Assembly: GCA_963575745.1 (NCBI GenBank)
Contig: CAUYUJ010014339.1
Coordinates: forward strand, 298,380-362,379
DNA length: 64,000 nucleotides
DNA from: Prorocentrum cordatum
Taxonomy: Eukaryota > Sar > Dinophyceae > Prorocentrales > Prorocentraceae
Direction of reading: 5' to 3'
The notes under the pieces were generated by a model. The model saw only the letters and a list, made by a program, of their open reading frames with translations, searched no databases and was not told where the DNA came from. Numbering within the stretch: the first letter of the stretch is position 1; every line of letters starts with the position of its first letter. Both the position numbers and the translations under genes were made by a program. Positions 51,908 to 61,732 of this stretch are shown here, piece by piece.

Positions 51908-54900
51908 TCATACTCGGGCATCCAGCCTCATTGGGGCCCGAGTCCCCGCCTCCCCGGTCCTCCCGAGAACCTCCCCTGGGGTACTAGGAGGGCACGCACA
52001 TGGCGACCTCGAGGTCAACGGTGTCCTGGCGGCCGTGGGCGTCTCCTCTTCCTCCCTTCTCCTCGGGCTCTCCAGCCCGGGCGGGCGAGGGATCACAAAC
52101 ATTGAACTTACTCGAGCCGTCTCCTCCTCTGGGCTTCCCTCCTCCTCCGCCTCCTCCTCACCTCTGGCCTCTTCCTCGCTTCTGGGGACACTGGCTTCGA
52201 CCTCTGGTTCTGCCGATTCACGGGCCAAAACTCGACGAGAGGCGGTTCGACTTCGGGACTTGAGGGCGGCGTTCAGGGACCTCTCGTCCAGAGAGCCTGT
52301 CTCACACGTGATGGCCAGAGTCCCCTTCCCCATCAGATCAGCCAAGGCGTAGTTGCCTCTCAGCGGATCGACTTTCGTCATCGTGTCGGCGGGCATCTTG
52401 CAGTGAGGGACCCACCGGACCACGGTGTTCTGGGCAACCATGGAGTCCCGAACGATACACATCTCGATGCTGTTGCGACGATCCGCCTTGCTTCCCCCGC
52501 AGTTCTTCGACAGAGTGTCGAACAGCGACTTGGCATCCACGATCGAAATCCCCTGGGATGCCACAGCCAGCTCGCAGTCGTCTGGGAGGACGACGGCGAA
52601 CGGGCAGGCAATACTGGTGGTCCACCAGTCGGGCCCCTTGACATCGCCATACAGAGCGTCCCGGAAAACCAACCAGAGCCACTGCCCCTCCGCCAGGGCC
52701 CCCGAGAGACTCAGAGTCTCCGCGGAGAGAGTGGACGACACGACTCGACGAAGGCGCTGACTGCGCCAGGAGAGCAGGGAAACGCGTGCTCTCTGGTTGT
52801 GCCGAATGCGGGATTCCCCGAGCAGGATCATCCAGGCCCCTTGGGCCCCGTCCCGCTTGGCAGAGCCAGGGCCGCCAGCGTCGCTGCAGGTGATCATTGT
52901 CACCTCCGTGAGATCCAGCGGCCAGATCGTGATCGTGTTGCAGGCCGTTCCTCGGAGGTGTCGGGCCACTCGATTGGCCATTAAGGCTGACGCAACTGTC
53001 ACGTGAGGACACTCGGCACTGAGAATCGACGCCGACCCCGCGACGTCTGGCCGAGACTGCCGAGCAACCCACAGAATCTTCGCGATTAACCCCCGGTAGT
53101 CTCGAAGCTCTCGGCTGTCCAGCAGCTGCTCTGGGTGCTTGGCCCGCTCGCGGTCTATCTTCATTGGCCTGACTTGTTCCAGCACGTACTTCTCTTGATC
53201 AACCAAGATTCGCCCGTCTGGCATCTGACGCACTCTCCTCCCCGCATACTCGGCCTCCTTAAGCTGCCACTTCCCGAAATGGAACCTGTCCGTGAGCTGC
53301 TTCTTGAGACTTGCCTCCAGGGATGGCTCGCAGGCAATGATCAGATCATCAACTTCGATGACGATGATTGCTTGCAGGCACCCGGACGAGGAGTGCGAGA
53401 CCCAGAGGCAGGGTTCGAGAAGGGACCGACGGAAACCTATTGACCGAAGAAAGGCGGTGAGAGTCTGATGCCATCGGATTGGAGCGTCGTTCAATCCGTA
53501 CACTGGAGCTATGAGTTCCAGCAGACTGTCTCGAGGAACTCCCACCCCCTCGCAGGGTTCAACATAAATCTTGCCGTTGGGACGGGAGAGGGGGTCGGCT
53601 TGGCAGAACGCGTTTTTACAGTCTGCGATCTGCAACGTCCACTGCTTGCCTGCCACCAGCTGAAGCGCGACGAGCACCGCCTCTTCCTGTGGGGTGGGTG
53701 CGTATACCTTGAGGGATTCTGCGTCCGGGTCGGCGTAGCCACGAACGCACCACCTGCTCTTGGCACGAGGAAGGGCGTCCGTTCCCTCTTGAGGTTTCCA
53801 TCGGCGAACCATACGTGACGACAGGATCCGCGAGGGGTCGCGTCGCCGAACGATGGCGGCCTCGGTCGGAGGGAGGACTCGGACGGCCTTCGTCTGCATC
53901 ATTGCCTGCCATTCGGTGGCGTCTGATGCTCTGAACTGTTCACGCTCCGAGGCACTGAGGTGCTTCCACACAACTTCTTGTCCTCTCTTCGATCCTGAAT
54001 CAGGCGTGGCGACGTGAGAGACGAAGGGGCCTCCATCGACCTCGGACTGCCTCGACCATCGACCGATCTCCTCAAGAAGAGCTGAGTCCTGAAGGTCCGC
54101 CTCCTCGGGGGATCCAAGCTCGATCCAGAAAGCCTCCGAGGTGAGAGCGCTCTCCTCCCCGTCGCCGGGGCGTTCCTCCAGAAATCCCGAGCCGGATCCT
54201 TCCGCGAGACTCCCGCGCGCTTCCCACTCCCGGATTCGATCGGGGACGGACGTTCCTCTGTTAGCTTCGACAGGCGTGACCCGAAGGTCTCTCGACAGGA
54301 GCTCACGAACTGGCGATCCGGCCCGTCGCGTGCTCGACCGGATCCTGGTGACGGCCCTGGGGGAACGATCCCTGTCCGTCTCTCTTGACTCCGATGGGGG
54401 CCCTTCCACAGGACCGCGGGGGGTAGGGGGCAAGCCTTCGACTCGTGGTCTGGCTTTGGGTGGCCCTTCCAAATCTGGCGGCCCGTGGAGCTTGTCCTCC
54501 TTGTCCCTGACTTCCTGAGGGTCCCTGGAAGGATCAAGAGAATCCTGCGCAACTTCGACTGGCTCACTCACCTGCAGGGGAGATGGCGGAACTGACACTT
54601 CGAGGGGGCTTAGATCCTCGCGAACAGATTCCGCCTCGGGAGGTGGCGGGAGGTCGTCCTCGGGAGGAAACGGGGCCTGGGTCGCCTCTCCGCCGACTCC
54701 GCCGGGCTGGGGAGGACCGCTTGCTTCCGCTGCTTCCGGACCGTCGCGATCCCATGCTTCCTCCGGCGGCCGACCCTCCTTCTCCACATCGAGCGCCCCG
54801 ACGCGTCGGCCAGGATTCTTCACCTGCTCCTGGAGGCTCCGGAACTCGGGGGTATCGGCCAGCTCGGCTCCTTGAGCCTCCTCCCGAGTCGCAGCTCGGA

Positions 54901-57900
54901 CCTGCTCTGTGCTACACTTCCAAAGCTTCGTCCTCATCGCGACCCACACCGTGGTGCCTCGCTGGTAAACGACGGCCCCGGGACCGACCCAGCGGTCTCG
55001 CTGGAGAGAGTGAGTTTTGGCTCCGACCAACTTGCGCCAGACGTAGACCCACTGCCCAGGCACGTACACTCGGTCCGCGCGATGCCTGGCCTTGCCGGCT
55101 TCGGCCACTCGAGACTTCGCATCAGCTGACATGAGGGCCAACTTGGCCTGCTCGCGGATCCTGTGTTTCCGAGCGAAGGCCCCGGCGGCAGAGTCACAGC
55201 CCTCTACGTCCCCATGGGTTAAGTCGTCTACTCCGATGTCATCTACTCCTTCGTCGCTGAGCAGGGCTCGCGGGAGGCGGGGGTTCTCCCCGAAGACGAG
55301 TTGGTAGGGTGAGTACCCGGAGCGATGGAAGTGACGATTCTTTGCCGCAACTGTCTCGATGATGAGGAGCTCGACTTCCTGAAGGCTGGTCGGATGCACT
55401 GCTTCTGCAGCTTTAGCTACGGCGGCCTTGACCCATCCTCCGTGCCTCTCTGCGCGGCCGTTCTGCCACGGACTGGTGGCGTCGCAGATGTGTTGGAACG
55501 TGCCAACGTGCTCGCATCCCCTCCCAAACGCCCCGAGAAACTCGCTGCCTCCGTCACTGATGAGGACCTCGGGGGGGCCGAAGATCCTCAGCCAGCACTT
55601 CTCAAAGGCGGCCCACACGTTTTCCGAACTAAGGGGATCGTGGGGGTTCATCATATGACACTGCTGGAAGCCCGACCCGTGGTCCAGCACATTCAGAACG
55701 GCGAGCTTGGTCCCCAGGACCGTGAGAAAGAAACAGTCAACTGCTACGAGCCGATTGAATCGGTAGGTCCGGGGAACGGCAGCACGCCGTCGCCACGAGG
55801 GGCGGGCGTGGCTGTCACACTGCTCACACTTGAACTCGTGCTTAACGTAGTCCAGGACGTCCGCTCGCGCGCGGGCGAGCCCCAACATCTTGACAAACGC
55901 CCCCCGGGGGGGGTGGCCCAAATTGATGTGAGTCTTTAAAACCTCCCCCTGCAACTGCTTGCTGAGCTGGGTCCTCGGTTTCTCACTCGCCCCGGGCTTG
56001 GGTCCCTCGACCTCGGACTCAGAGTCGCTGTCTTCCCCCGCGGCGGCCAGGCTGAGGATACTCTCGTGAGCGAGACCCTTTGGAGACCCAGGGACATCGC
56101 ACTCGATATATTCCTCGGCGTGTCCGAGCGCGGAGAGACGAGCGGCCTCGAGGATGCCTTCGCTCATGGAGGAGACAAGCTCTGGGGGGTACACTTGCGC
56201 TGCTTTGGTCTTCGCCCCGCCGCACAGTTGGTCGTGGACGTGCTCCCCCCTGCACCTGCGCATCAAGGGAAGAAGCAGGGAGGGCTTATTCGTCATAAAA
56301 CGAGTAGGCTTCTTGTTGGGCCCCCCCCCTTGGACCGCTAAACCGTACTGACACAAGTCGGCCACCTCCGAAATCACTCCCGGTCGTCCCAACATCTCCC
56401 GAACGGACGACAGCTCCCAGGAACACGCACCGGCGGGGTGCTCCAGCAAAAAACCCCTGCCCTTCCTCATCTGATACTCGGCTACTCTCATGCAGAAGGC
56501 CATGAATCGAACTCCGACTTCTTCCGACTGCTGCAGTCGCTCGGGAGACATCTTCTTCCAGCTGGGTCGGCGGGCCACAGAGAACGAGAGGCATTCGGGA
56601 GACATCACTACTGCCTCTGGCTGGTCGGCCTCGAGTATCGACCAGGCAGTGCGCTCCCCAGCTTCTGTAGACAGATCGCATCCCGTGCGAAGGTCCAGGC
56701 TGCGGGAGACGGGAAACCCTCTGGCTTTCAGATCCGCCGCCACTCGAGGAACGGAGAACAGCTCCATCACCAAAGTTCTCCCGGAGCTTGAGAGATATTC
56801 CTGAACGAGCCGCTTGCGATGACGCTTGTGCTTCCTGGCCGTCCTTCCCCCGGTGACGGTCAGAACGGCATCCCGGACTTCCCTGGGAACGTGGCACGAG
56901 AGCTCTGGGGATTCCAGACGATCGGGGAAAGGAGGGCTGGTCCCGAGAGTGAATATCCCCTCAAGAGGGGAGCTCGCGGACTCTTCGAACACTCCTGCTT
57001 CCACGCCTCCCTCCTCTGGCGTCCCTTCCCGAACCCTTCCAGTCGAGCCGGGCGGAGACACGTGGGAAGTCGCTCCTGTCGATCCGGGTGGAGAGTCGGA
57101 CCGAGACGATCTGGACGGAGGGGCCGACCAGGTCTCCACGGTCATGGAGTCCCGGGGAACACCGACGAGCGCCTCTTGTACCTGCCGCGCGCTGAGGTCG
57201 GCCGAGAGCGAGTCGAAGAACGTTCCTGTGACTCCTCGACACCTGATCCGGAGGCATCCTTGGACCCATTTTCCTAGGTTCGAGCTGGATTTCGCCACCA
57301 GGTGGCAGGCGACCTGAGCCAGGAAGGTCCCCACCTCGTCCCTGGAGAGTTCCTGACGCTCCCACTTCCTTTCCTGGGCCACCTGATCGAGGGAGACTCG
57401 CTTCCCTCGAGTGCCGTCCCACCAGACTGGCAACGGCTGGAACGAGCCGTCGCGATGGACCTTGCCAGGACGGCGTGCATGCCGGGCTCTTGCCACAGCC
57501 GCGGCCCTCCAAACAAATTCCCCTCCTTCCCCGGCGTCCGACAGGTGTCCCGTGGGGCAGTGCGAACTTCTGGGGTCCTCGGGGCCTTGGCTCCAGAAAT
57601 CAGGTTCTCCCTCCCCCGACTTTCCCCCATTTCCCCCTTGGACAGTCCTGCCTCTCACTTGCGGTCCGCCAGCTTCCGCACCGCCTCCGCCATCTTGGCC
57701 AGCGCCTCGGTGTTCGCCTGCATGGCGGCTGCCAGCTGGTCGCGGCTCTCGACCGGCTCGCTCTTGATCTCCGTGCCGTCCGAAGCGAATGAGGCCGACG
57801 CCCCCTCCTGCTTCGTCGCTGGGCGCTGGGCGGAGGACTCCTTCTTCTGACGATAGATCTCGGACTTGATGGGCACTTCGTGTGGCGCTTCCTCGGCCAT

Positions 57901-58906
57901 CGCTCGACGTGCTGCTCTCCTGGCCTCCTTCTCGGCCTTCCTCTGCAGCTGGGCCTGACGCTCCTCTCGGGTCAGCTCCGTTCGCTTCACTATGAGGCCG
58001 CAGGCTAGGCACTTGCTCCACTTGACATACTGATTCTCGCTCTCGAAGCGAAGGTCCTTCGGATGGAGACAGCTCAGCTGGTCCGGCTTCTGCTCGACCT
58101 GGGCCCTCTGCCTCTCGTCCAGCAGCTCTGAGGCCTCCTGGGCACTCGCATACGTGGCGAGCTGCACCGTCATGCGCTTCCACGCCCTGATCACGAGGTT
58201 CGGGCCCTCGGTGGACCCGTCCGACTGACCGACCTCCTCCCAGTCCATCTTCGAGGCGTTCTCGAACCTGACTGGCGAACGCGTGGGCTTCTTCGAAGAC
58301 GCCTCCTTCCGGGCCTGGCTGCTCGAGCGCATCTTGGGGGCCTTGATCACCCCCGCCATGGGCTGCGTTGGTTCTGGTTGACTTCTTTGCCCCTGGGTGA
58401 GGATCTGTGGGGGAGATCAAGGTGGCATGCTTTCCGAGTCCCGTGATTTCGAGCCCAGAGGTCCTGCGTGCGTAGAGCTGCCTGTCTTCTGTCCTGACGA
58501 TCCTGGCTTCAGCTTCCCTTACCTCCTGAAACTCCTCTGTCTCCTCGTGGCTTTCCTCCTTCGGTGGTCCTCCTGATCCTTCCTCGGTCCCTTTGCGGCC
58601 GTCCTCCTCCTGTCGTTCTCCTGTCTCCTCCTCTAGCTGCTTTCCTGATTCCTTCCTGTGACTTTGGAGCTCCTGACGCTTGCCTGTGATGCGGTCCCCC
58701 GGGTTCCCCCTTGGCTCGGCCCCTGGAATTCCTGGTTCGGTGGCTTCTCGGGTCTCCCTGAGGACTGGACTATGGGGGGGGCTGAGGTCAGGCGAGGAGG
58801 AGGCTGACAGAAAAGACGGGCGATCGGCGTCGGCAGACGATGGATCGCCGTACGCACAAAAGTCGTGCGAGGACAGTCCCGAGACTTCCCCAGCAATGCA
58901 GGGCAA
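51908..58906 (-). CDS. Copia Pol polyprotein with methyltransferase-like domain, integrase, RT and RNase H
   Basis: 2332-codon open frame. Approximate residues: 1-160 acidic, Glu/Arg-rich; 185-415 read the same DNA as a better-looking ORF in another frame, so this part is doubtful; 715-925 methyltransferase-like (MELFSVPRVAADL; SPECLSFS; LLEHPAGACSW; KPTRFMTN; YPPELVSSMSEGI); about 990 integrase zinc finger (HINLGH..CEQC); integrase catalytic Asp in AVDCFF (~1057), Asp in SDGGSEF (~1115), Glu in NGRAERHGG (~1152); 1250-1650 Pro/Glu-rich linker; RT with IADCKNAF (~1761), VYGLNDAPIRWH, IEVDDLII (~1852); RNase H with TCSDAGG (~2007), TLSAETLSL (~2063), VDAKSLF (~2122); acidic tail with PRPPGLES. 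The first codon has no ATG support: the frame merely opens inside the inverted end of an insertion, so in the intact element Pol was probably continuous with Gag. There is no internal stop or frameshift from integrase to the end. Confidence 0.9.
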   Translation of the reverse strand: MPCIAGEVSGLSSHDFCAYGDPSSADADRPSFLSASSSPDLSPPHSPVLRETREATEPGIPGAEPRGNPGDRITGKRQELQSHRKESGKQLEEETGERQEEDGRKGTEEGSGGPPKEESHEETEEFQEVREAEARIVRTEDRQLYARRTSGLEITGLGKHATLISPTDPHPGAKKSTRTNAAHGGGDQGPQDALEQPGPEGGVFEEAHAFASQVRERLEDGLGGGRSVGRVHRGPEPRDQGVEAHDGAARHVCECPGGLRAAGREAEGPGRAEAGPAELSPSEGPSLRERESVCQVEQVPSLRPHSEANGADPRGASGPAAEEGREGGQESSTSSDGRGSATRSAHQVRDLSSEEGVLRPAPSDEAGGGVGLIRFGRHGDQERAGREPRPAGSRHAGEHRGAGQDGGGGAEAGGPQVRGRTVQGGNGGKSGEGEPDFWSQGPEDPRSSHCPTGHLSDAGEGGEFVWRAAAVARARHARRPGKVHRDGSFQPLPVWWDGTRGKRVSLDQVAQERKWERQELSRDEVGTFLAQVACHLVAKSSSNLGKWVQGCLRIRCRGVTGTFFDSLSADLSARQVQEALVGVPRDSMTVETWSAPPSRSSRSDSPPGSTGATSHVSPPGSTGRVREGTPEEGGVEAGVFEESASSPLEGIFTLGTSPPFPDRLESPELSCHVPREVRDAVLTVTGGRTARKHKRHRKRLVQEYLSSSGRTLVMELFSVPRVAADLKARGFPVSRSLDLRTGCDLSTEAGERTAWSILEADQPEAVVMSPECLSFSVARRPSWKKMSPERLQQSEEVGVRFMAFCMRVAEYQMRKGRGFLLEHPAGACSWELSSVREMLGRPGVISEVADLCQYGLAVQGGGPNKKPTRFMTNKPSLLLPLMRRCRGEHVHDQLCGGAKTKAAQVYPPELVSSMSEGILEAARLSALGHAEEYIECDVPGSPKGLAHESILSLAAAGEDSDSESEVEGPKPGASEKPRTQLSKQLQGEVLKTHINLGHPPRGAFVKMLGLARARADVLDYVKHEFKCEQCDSHARPSWRRRAAVPRTYRFNRLVAVDCFFLTVLGTKLAVLNVLDHGSGFQQCHMMNPHDPLSSENVWAAFEKCWLRIFGPPEVLISDGGSEFLGAFGRGCEHVGTFQHICDATSPWQNGRAERHGGWVKAAVAKAAEAVHPTSLQEVELLIIETVAAKNRHFHRSGYSPYQLVFGENPRLPRALLSDEGVDDIGVDDLTHGDVEGCDSAAGAFARKHRIREQAKLALMSADAKSRVAEAGKARHRADRVYVPGQWVYVWRKLVGAKTHSLQRDRWVGPGAVVYQRGTTVWVAMRTKLWKCSTEQVRAATREEAQGAELADTPEFRSLQEQVKNPGRRVGALDVEKEGRPPEEAWDRDGPEAAEASGPPQPGGVGGEATQAPFPPEDDLPPPPEAESVREDLSPLEVSVPPSPLQVSEPVEVAQDSLDPSRDPQEVRDKEDKLHGPPDLEGPPKARPRVEGLPPTPRGPVEGPPSESRETDRDRSPRAVTRIRSSTRRAGSPVRELLSRDLRVTPVEANRGTSVPDRIREWEARGSLAEGSGSGFLEERPGDGEESALTSEAFWIELGSPEEADLQDSALLEEIGRWSRQSEVDGGPFVSHVATPDSGSKRGQEVVWKHLSASEREQFRASDATEWQAMMQTKAVRVLPPTEAAIVRRRDPSRILSSRMVRRWKPQEGTDALPRAKSRWCVRGYADPDAESLKVYAPTPQEEAVLVALQLVAGKQWTLQIADCKNAFCQADPLSRPNGKIYVEPCEGVGVPRDSLLELIAPVYGLNDAPIRWHQTLTAFLRSIGFRRSLLEPCLWVSHSSSGCLQAIIVIEVDDLIIACEPSLEASLKKQLTDRFHFGKWQLKEAEYAGRRVRQMPDGRILVDQEKYVLEQVRPMKIDRERAKHPEQLLDSRELRDYRGLIAKILWVARQSRPDVAGSASILSAECPHVTVASALMANRVARHLRGTACNTITIWPLDLTEVTMITCSDAGGPGSAKRDGAQGAWMILLGESRIRHNQRARVSLLSWRSQRLRRVVSSTLSAETLSLSGALAEGQWLWLVFRDALYGDVKGPDWWTTSIACPFAVVLPDDCELAVASQGISIVDAKSLFDTLSKNCGGSKADRRNSIEMCIVRDSMVAQNTVVRWVPHCKMPADTMTKVDPLRGNYALADLMGKGTLAITCETGSLDERSLNAALKSRSRTASRRVLARESAEPEVEASVPRSEEEARGEEEAEEEGSPEEETARVSSMFVIPRPPGLESPRRREEEETPTAARTPLTSRSPCACPPSTPGEVLGRTGEAGTRAPMRLDARV
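57655..58359 (-). CDS. 234-residue ORF with C/H zinc-like motif, overlapping the Pol frame
   Basis: Starts MAGVIKAPKMRSSSQARK and ends AVRKLADRK, stop at 57655. It is one base out of register with the long Pol frame. It contains CLHPKDLRFESENQYVKW..C..C (a C-x-H...C-x2-C arrangement), a Lys/Arg/Ala-rich helix (EKEARRAARRAMAEE) and a coiled-coil-like C-terminus (LAAAMQANTEALAKMAEAV). Its composition looks like a real protein, while the Pol-frame reading of the same DNA is Gly/Glu/Arg-rich and featureless, so this frame is the likely coding one here. It could be a separate accessory ORF of the element or part of the polyprotein reached by frameshifting. The C/H motif resembles nucleic-acid-binding knuckles; function unknown. 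Confidence 0.6.
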   Translation of the reverse strand: MAGVIKAPKMRSSSQARKEASSKKPTRSPVRFENASKMDWEEVGQSDGSTEGPNLVIRAWKRMTVQLATYASAQEASELLDERQRAQVEQKPDQLSCLHPKDLRFESENQYVKWSKCLACGLIVKRTELTREERQAQLQRKAEKEARRAARRAMAEEAPHEVPIKSEIYRQKKESSAQRPATKQEGASASFASDGTEIKSEPVESRDQLAAAMQANTEALAKMAEAVRKLADRK

Positions 58907-59639
58907 TGGCGAACAGAAAACATTTCGATATAGGTTTTAGATAGGTTCAAAAGTAGGTTCGGGAGATAGGTTCGCAAGCATAGTAGGTCCCAGGAAGAAG
59001 GTGCAACGCGCGGGGAAAACGTGTCATCGGGCAGATAGCCTCCCGTTACTGGGTTTGCCAAAGCGCGTCGGCGCAAATGCCGCGGGCAGCTAAGTTGGCG
59101 AAGCGAATTCGCCAAACTAGCCCTGGCGAGTGCACCCGGGGACGTTCCCTGGCCGCGGTAACCTCGCCAAGAAGGTTTGCAATGAAAAACGGCGTCAGGG
59201 CTGCATTTCAGGCAGGGGCCGCGACACGTTTCGCGCGATGCACCCTCGGGCACTAAACATAGAAAATTAACGAGAGCGGCTGCGGAGAAGACCTCCGAAA
59301 ACACGACCCGCCAGAAAAGCAGTCACGACGATGGGCGACCCAAAAATCAATTGGGGCAGCCCCGGCAACTGGCACGGCGAACAACGCAACTCAAGGAATC
59401 CCGGACAAGCCGGGCCGCCACCAACAATCACCCCGTACCAATACCGTGCCCCGGCGGGGTTCGGACACGCCATGGCTCCTCCTCATTATCACGGCCGCCC
59501 CGCCCAAGGTCATTCTGCCCTCCCCAAAGCCACTCGTTATCAATCACATCATGCTTCCCATCATCGCCCCCCTTGCCTCACCATCCTCCCCCTCGTCAGC
59601 CGCAGCATCCACGTTCTCATCCTCCTGCCCCCGATCCTC

Positions 59640-59659
59640 CCCGCCCTCCCCGCCCCCCC

Positions 59660-59690
<31 letters not shown>

Positions 59691-60015
59691 TCCTCCTCCT
59701 CCCCCTCATATTCCCCATCTTGTTCCTACCTTTTCCCCCTCATCCCCCCTTCATCCGCCCCTCATCCTCCGCCCGATCCTCCGGGTCCTCTTGGTCCTCC
59801 TCCTCCTACTCCTCTCTCCTGTTCCTCCTTCCTCCTGGCCCTCCGTTTCCTCGACCTGGCTCTCCTCCTCCTCCTCCTCTTCTTCCTCCTCCACATCCTC
59901 CTCCCGGCTCTCCTCATCCACCTCCTCCTCCTCCTCCTCTCCCATTCCTCTTCCTCCTCCTCCTCCTCCCCCACATTCTCCTCCACCTCCTCCTCCTCCT
60001 ACCTTCAATCCCTGA
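59640..60015. repeat. (CTC)n tract inside the insertion
   Basis: CTCCTCCTC runs with CATATTCCCCATC-type interruptions, giving Pro/Ser/Leu-rich plus frames and Glu/Gly-rich minus frames that are not genes. Confidence 0.9.
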
Positions 60016-60032
60016 CCTTCCATGCTTCCGAA

Positions 60033-60330
60033 AACAGTTTGAAGTAGGTTTGAAATAGGTTTGAAGTAGGTTTGAAGTAGGTTCGAAGTAGGTTTGAAGT
60101 AGGTTTGAAGTAGGTTTGAAGTAGGTTTGAAGTAGGTTTGAAGTAGGTTTGAAGTAGGTTTGAAACCTACTTTGAGGCCTCCGAAACCTACTTTGAGGCT
60201 CCTAAAACCTATTTTGAAGCCTCCGAAACCTACTTTGCGCTACCGAAAACCTACTTTTGGAATCCGGAAACCTTCTTTGGAACCTACTTTGCAAAAACAA
60301 ATTCTGCAAACCTACTTTCCGACCTACTTT
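60033..60330. repeat. GTAGGTTTGAA tandem array followed by its inverse
   Basis: 60033-60165: about 12 units of the 11-mer GTAGGTTTGAA, nearly perfect. 60163-60330: about ten AAACCTACTTTG units in the inverse direction, spaced by GAGGCCTCC-type filler. The two halves can pair as a long hairpin. The same word forms the ends of the surrounding insertion. It is not the TTTAGGG telomere repeat. Confidence 0.9.
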
Positions 60331-61700
60331 GGGGGCGCGGTTCCTTGAAACATCAGCACACGCTTGCCCGAGCCTTTCCCAGAAGTCGCCCCCGGGGGCG
60401 GCGCGCCAAAAAAGGAATCTGCGAAGTACCCCCAGAAGGTGAGCAAACCCAAAACACTTGTAGGTTGCCCCCGACAGGCGGGAGCCCCCCAAAGGGGGCG
60501 GTCTCCCCCCCCCCCCGAGGGTCGAGGATCGAGCGCGATTTCGCTGTCGGGCGACAAGCGAACGTACCGCGACAGGACAGGGCCTTTTGGCAGCCCCCCC
60601 GCTGGCGGGCAGGGGGCCGCCGCCTGGCGCCCTAGGTTCTTCAGAAACCAAACCTGATGCGGCCGCCCCCCGCCCCCCGGGGCCCCTCCGGGCCCGGCCC
60701 GACGGAGGCGCCACTCCCCTTCCGTTTCTCTTTCCTCCTCCCACCTCTCTCCACCTCCTCTCCTCTTCCACGCGCCCTCATTATTCCAGCCTCCCTCCAC
60801 CTCCTCCCCCCGGAAACGCCACCTCCCCCCTACCCGCCTTCTGGAGCCCCCCACCCTCCCGTTTCTGACCTTCTTAACCTTCCTGGTCCTCCCTCTCGCC
60901 CCCCCCCCCTCCCCCTTGCTCGGGCCCGCGGCCCTCGCCCCGCCCTCCATGCCCCACTTCCCGCTGTGGTCAGACCAAGGGGGAAACGCAATGCCCCCAG
61001 ATCTCAGGACGGAGGTGGTTTAGAGCGCTTCCTGTTCCAACAACCCCCAGTCTTCCCTTCGGGGATGGATGCGCCCCTCCCCCCCCCTCCTTCCGGGGCC
61101 TGCAATGGGGGGCGGCGGATCGGTGGAGCGCCCGGGACGGTCAAAGATAGAGCCGGCATGACCTCGCAGAATGCAACGCGGTCTCACAGATGGTTCAAGA
61201 TAGCCCAAGATGGATCAACATTGTTTCCCGCATGCTCCAAGAAACCCAAATACCGCTCCGAGACCGCCCCAAGCGGCCGCGGAGCCACCCAATAACACCC
61301 CCGAGAAGCCGAAATCTTTCCAAATCGTACGAGACACGAATGAATTGGGCCTTTTGGTCCATGCGCTTCCGAAGACTTTGGAAGCCTGAAGATAAGCCCC
61401 GAAGGAGTCCAGAAGAACCCAAGACAGCGCACTTCACGAATTACTCGGCTGGCTTGCTAGCAGAAGCCGCGCCTTGCCGGCGGCATTCCAGCATTTCCCC
61501 GAGAAGCTTGTTTGGAAAATATCATTACTGACCCGATCCCGACAAGTTACTTTTGATATTGTGTTCCCGACAACCTTTCCTGGAAAGCTACTTTTGCACA
61601 TGAATGTCGCATTCCTTTCCCCTGAAAGTTTCTCGCGGCAATCGGTTTCGCCATCCTTTCCCTTCGAGTTACCTGCGCCGACCACTGTTGCCAGGCGCGC
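60331..61700. other. Interior of the insertion, no gene supported
   Basis: GC-rich sequence with C and G homopolymers (60505-60520, 60900-60915) and overlapping open frames without recognisable motifs. 61190-61440 resembles the CCAAGA-type degenerate repeats at 24.0 and 46.4 kb. Confidence 0.45.
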
Positions 61701-61732
61701 TGCAGACCTACTTCGCCGACCTACTTCAGGAG

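Noticed and set aside
52000-57850. Plus-strand frames opposite copia pol
   Set aside because: Shadows of a GC-rich coding strand; products lack motifs while the minus strand has integrase, RT and RNase H.
60033-60330. Interstitial telomere repeat
   Set aside because: The 11-mer GTAGGTTTGAA is not TTTAGGG or a simple variant, and it occurs with its inverse.
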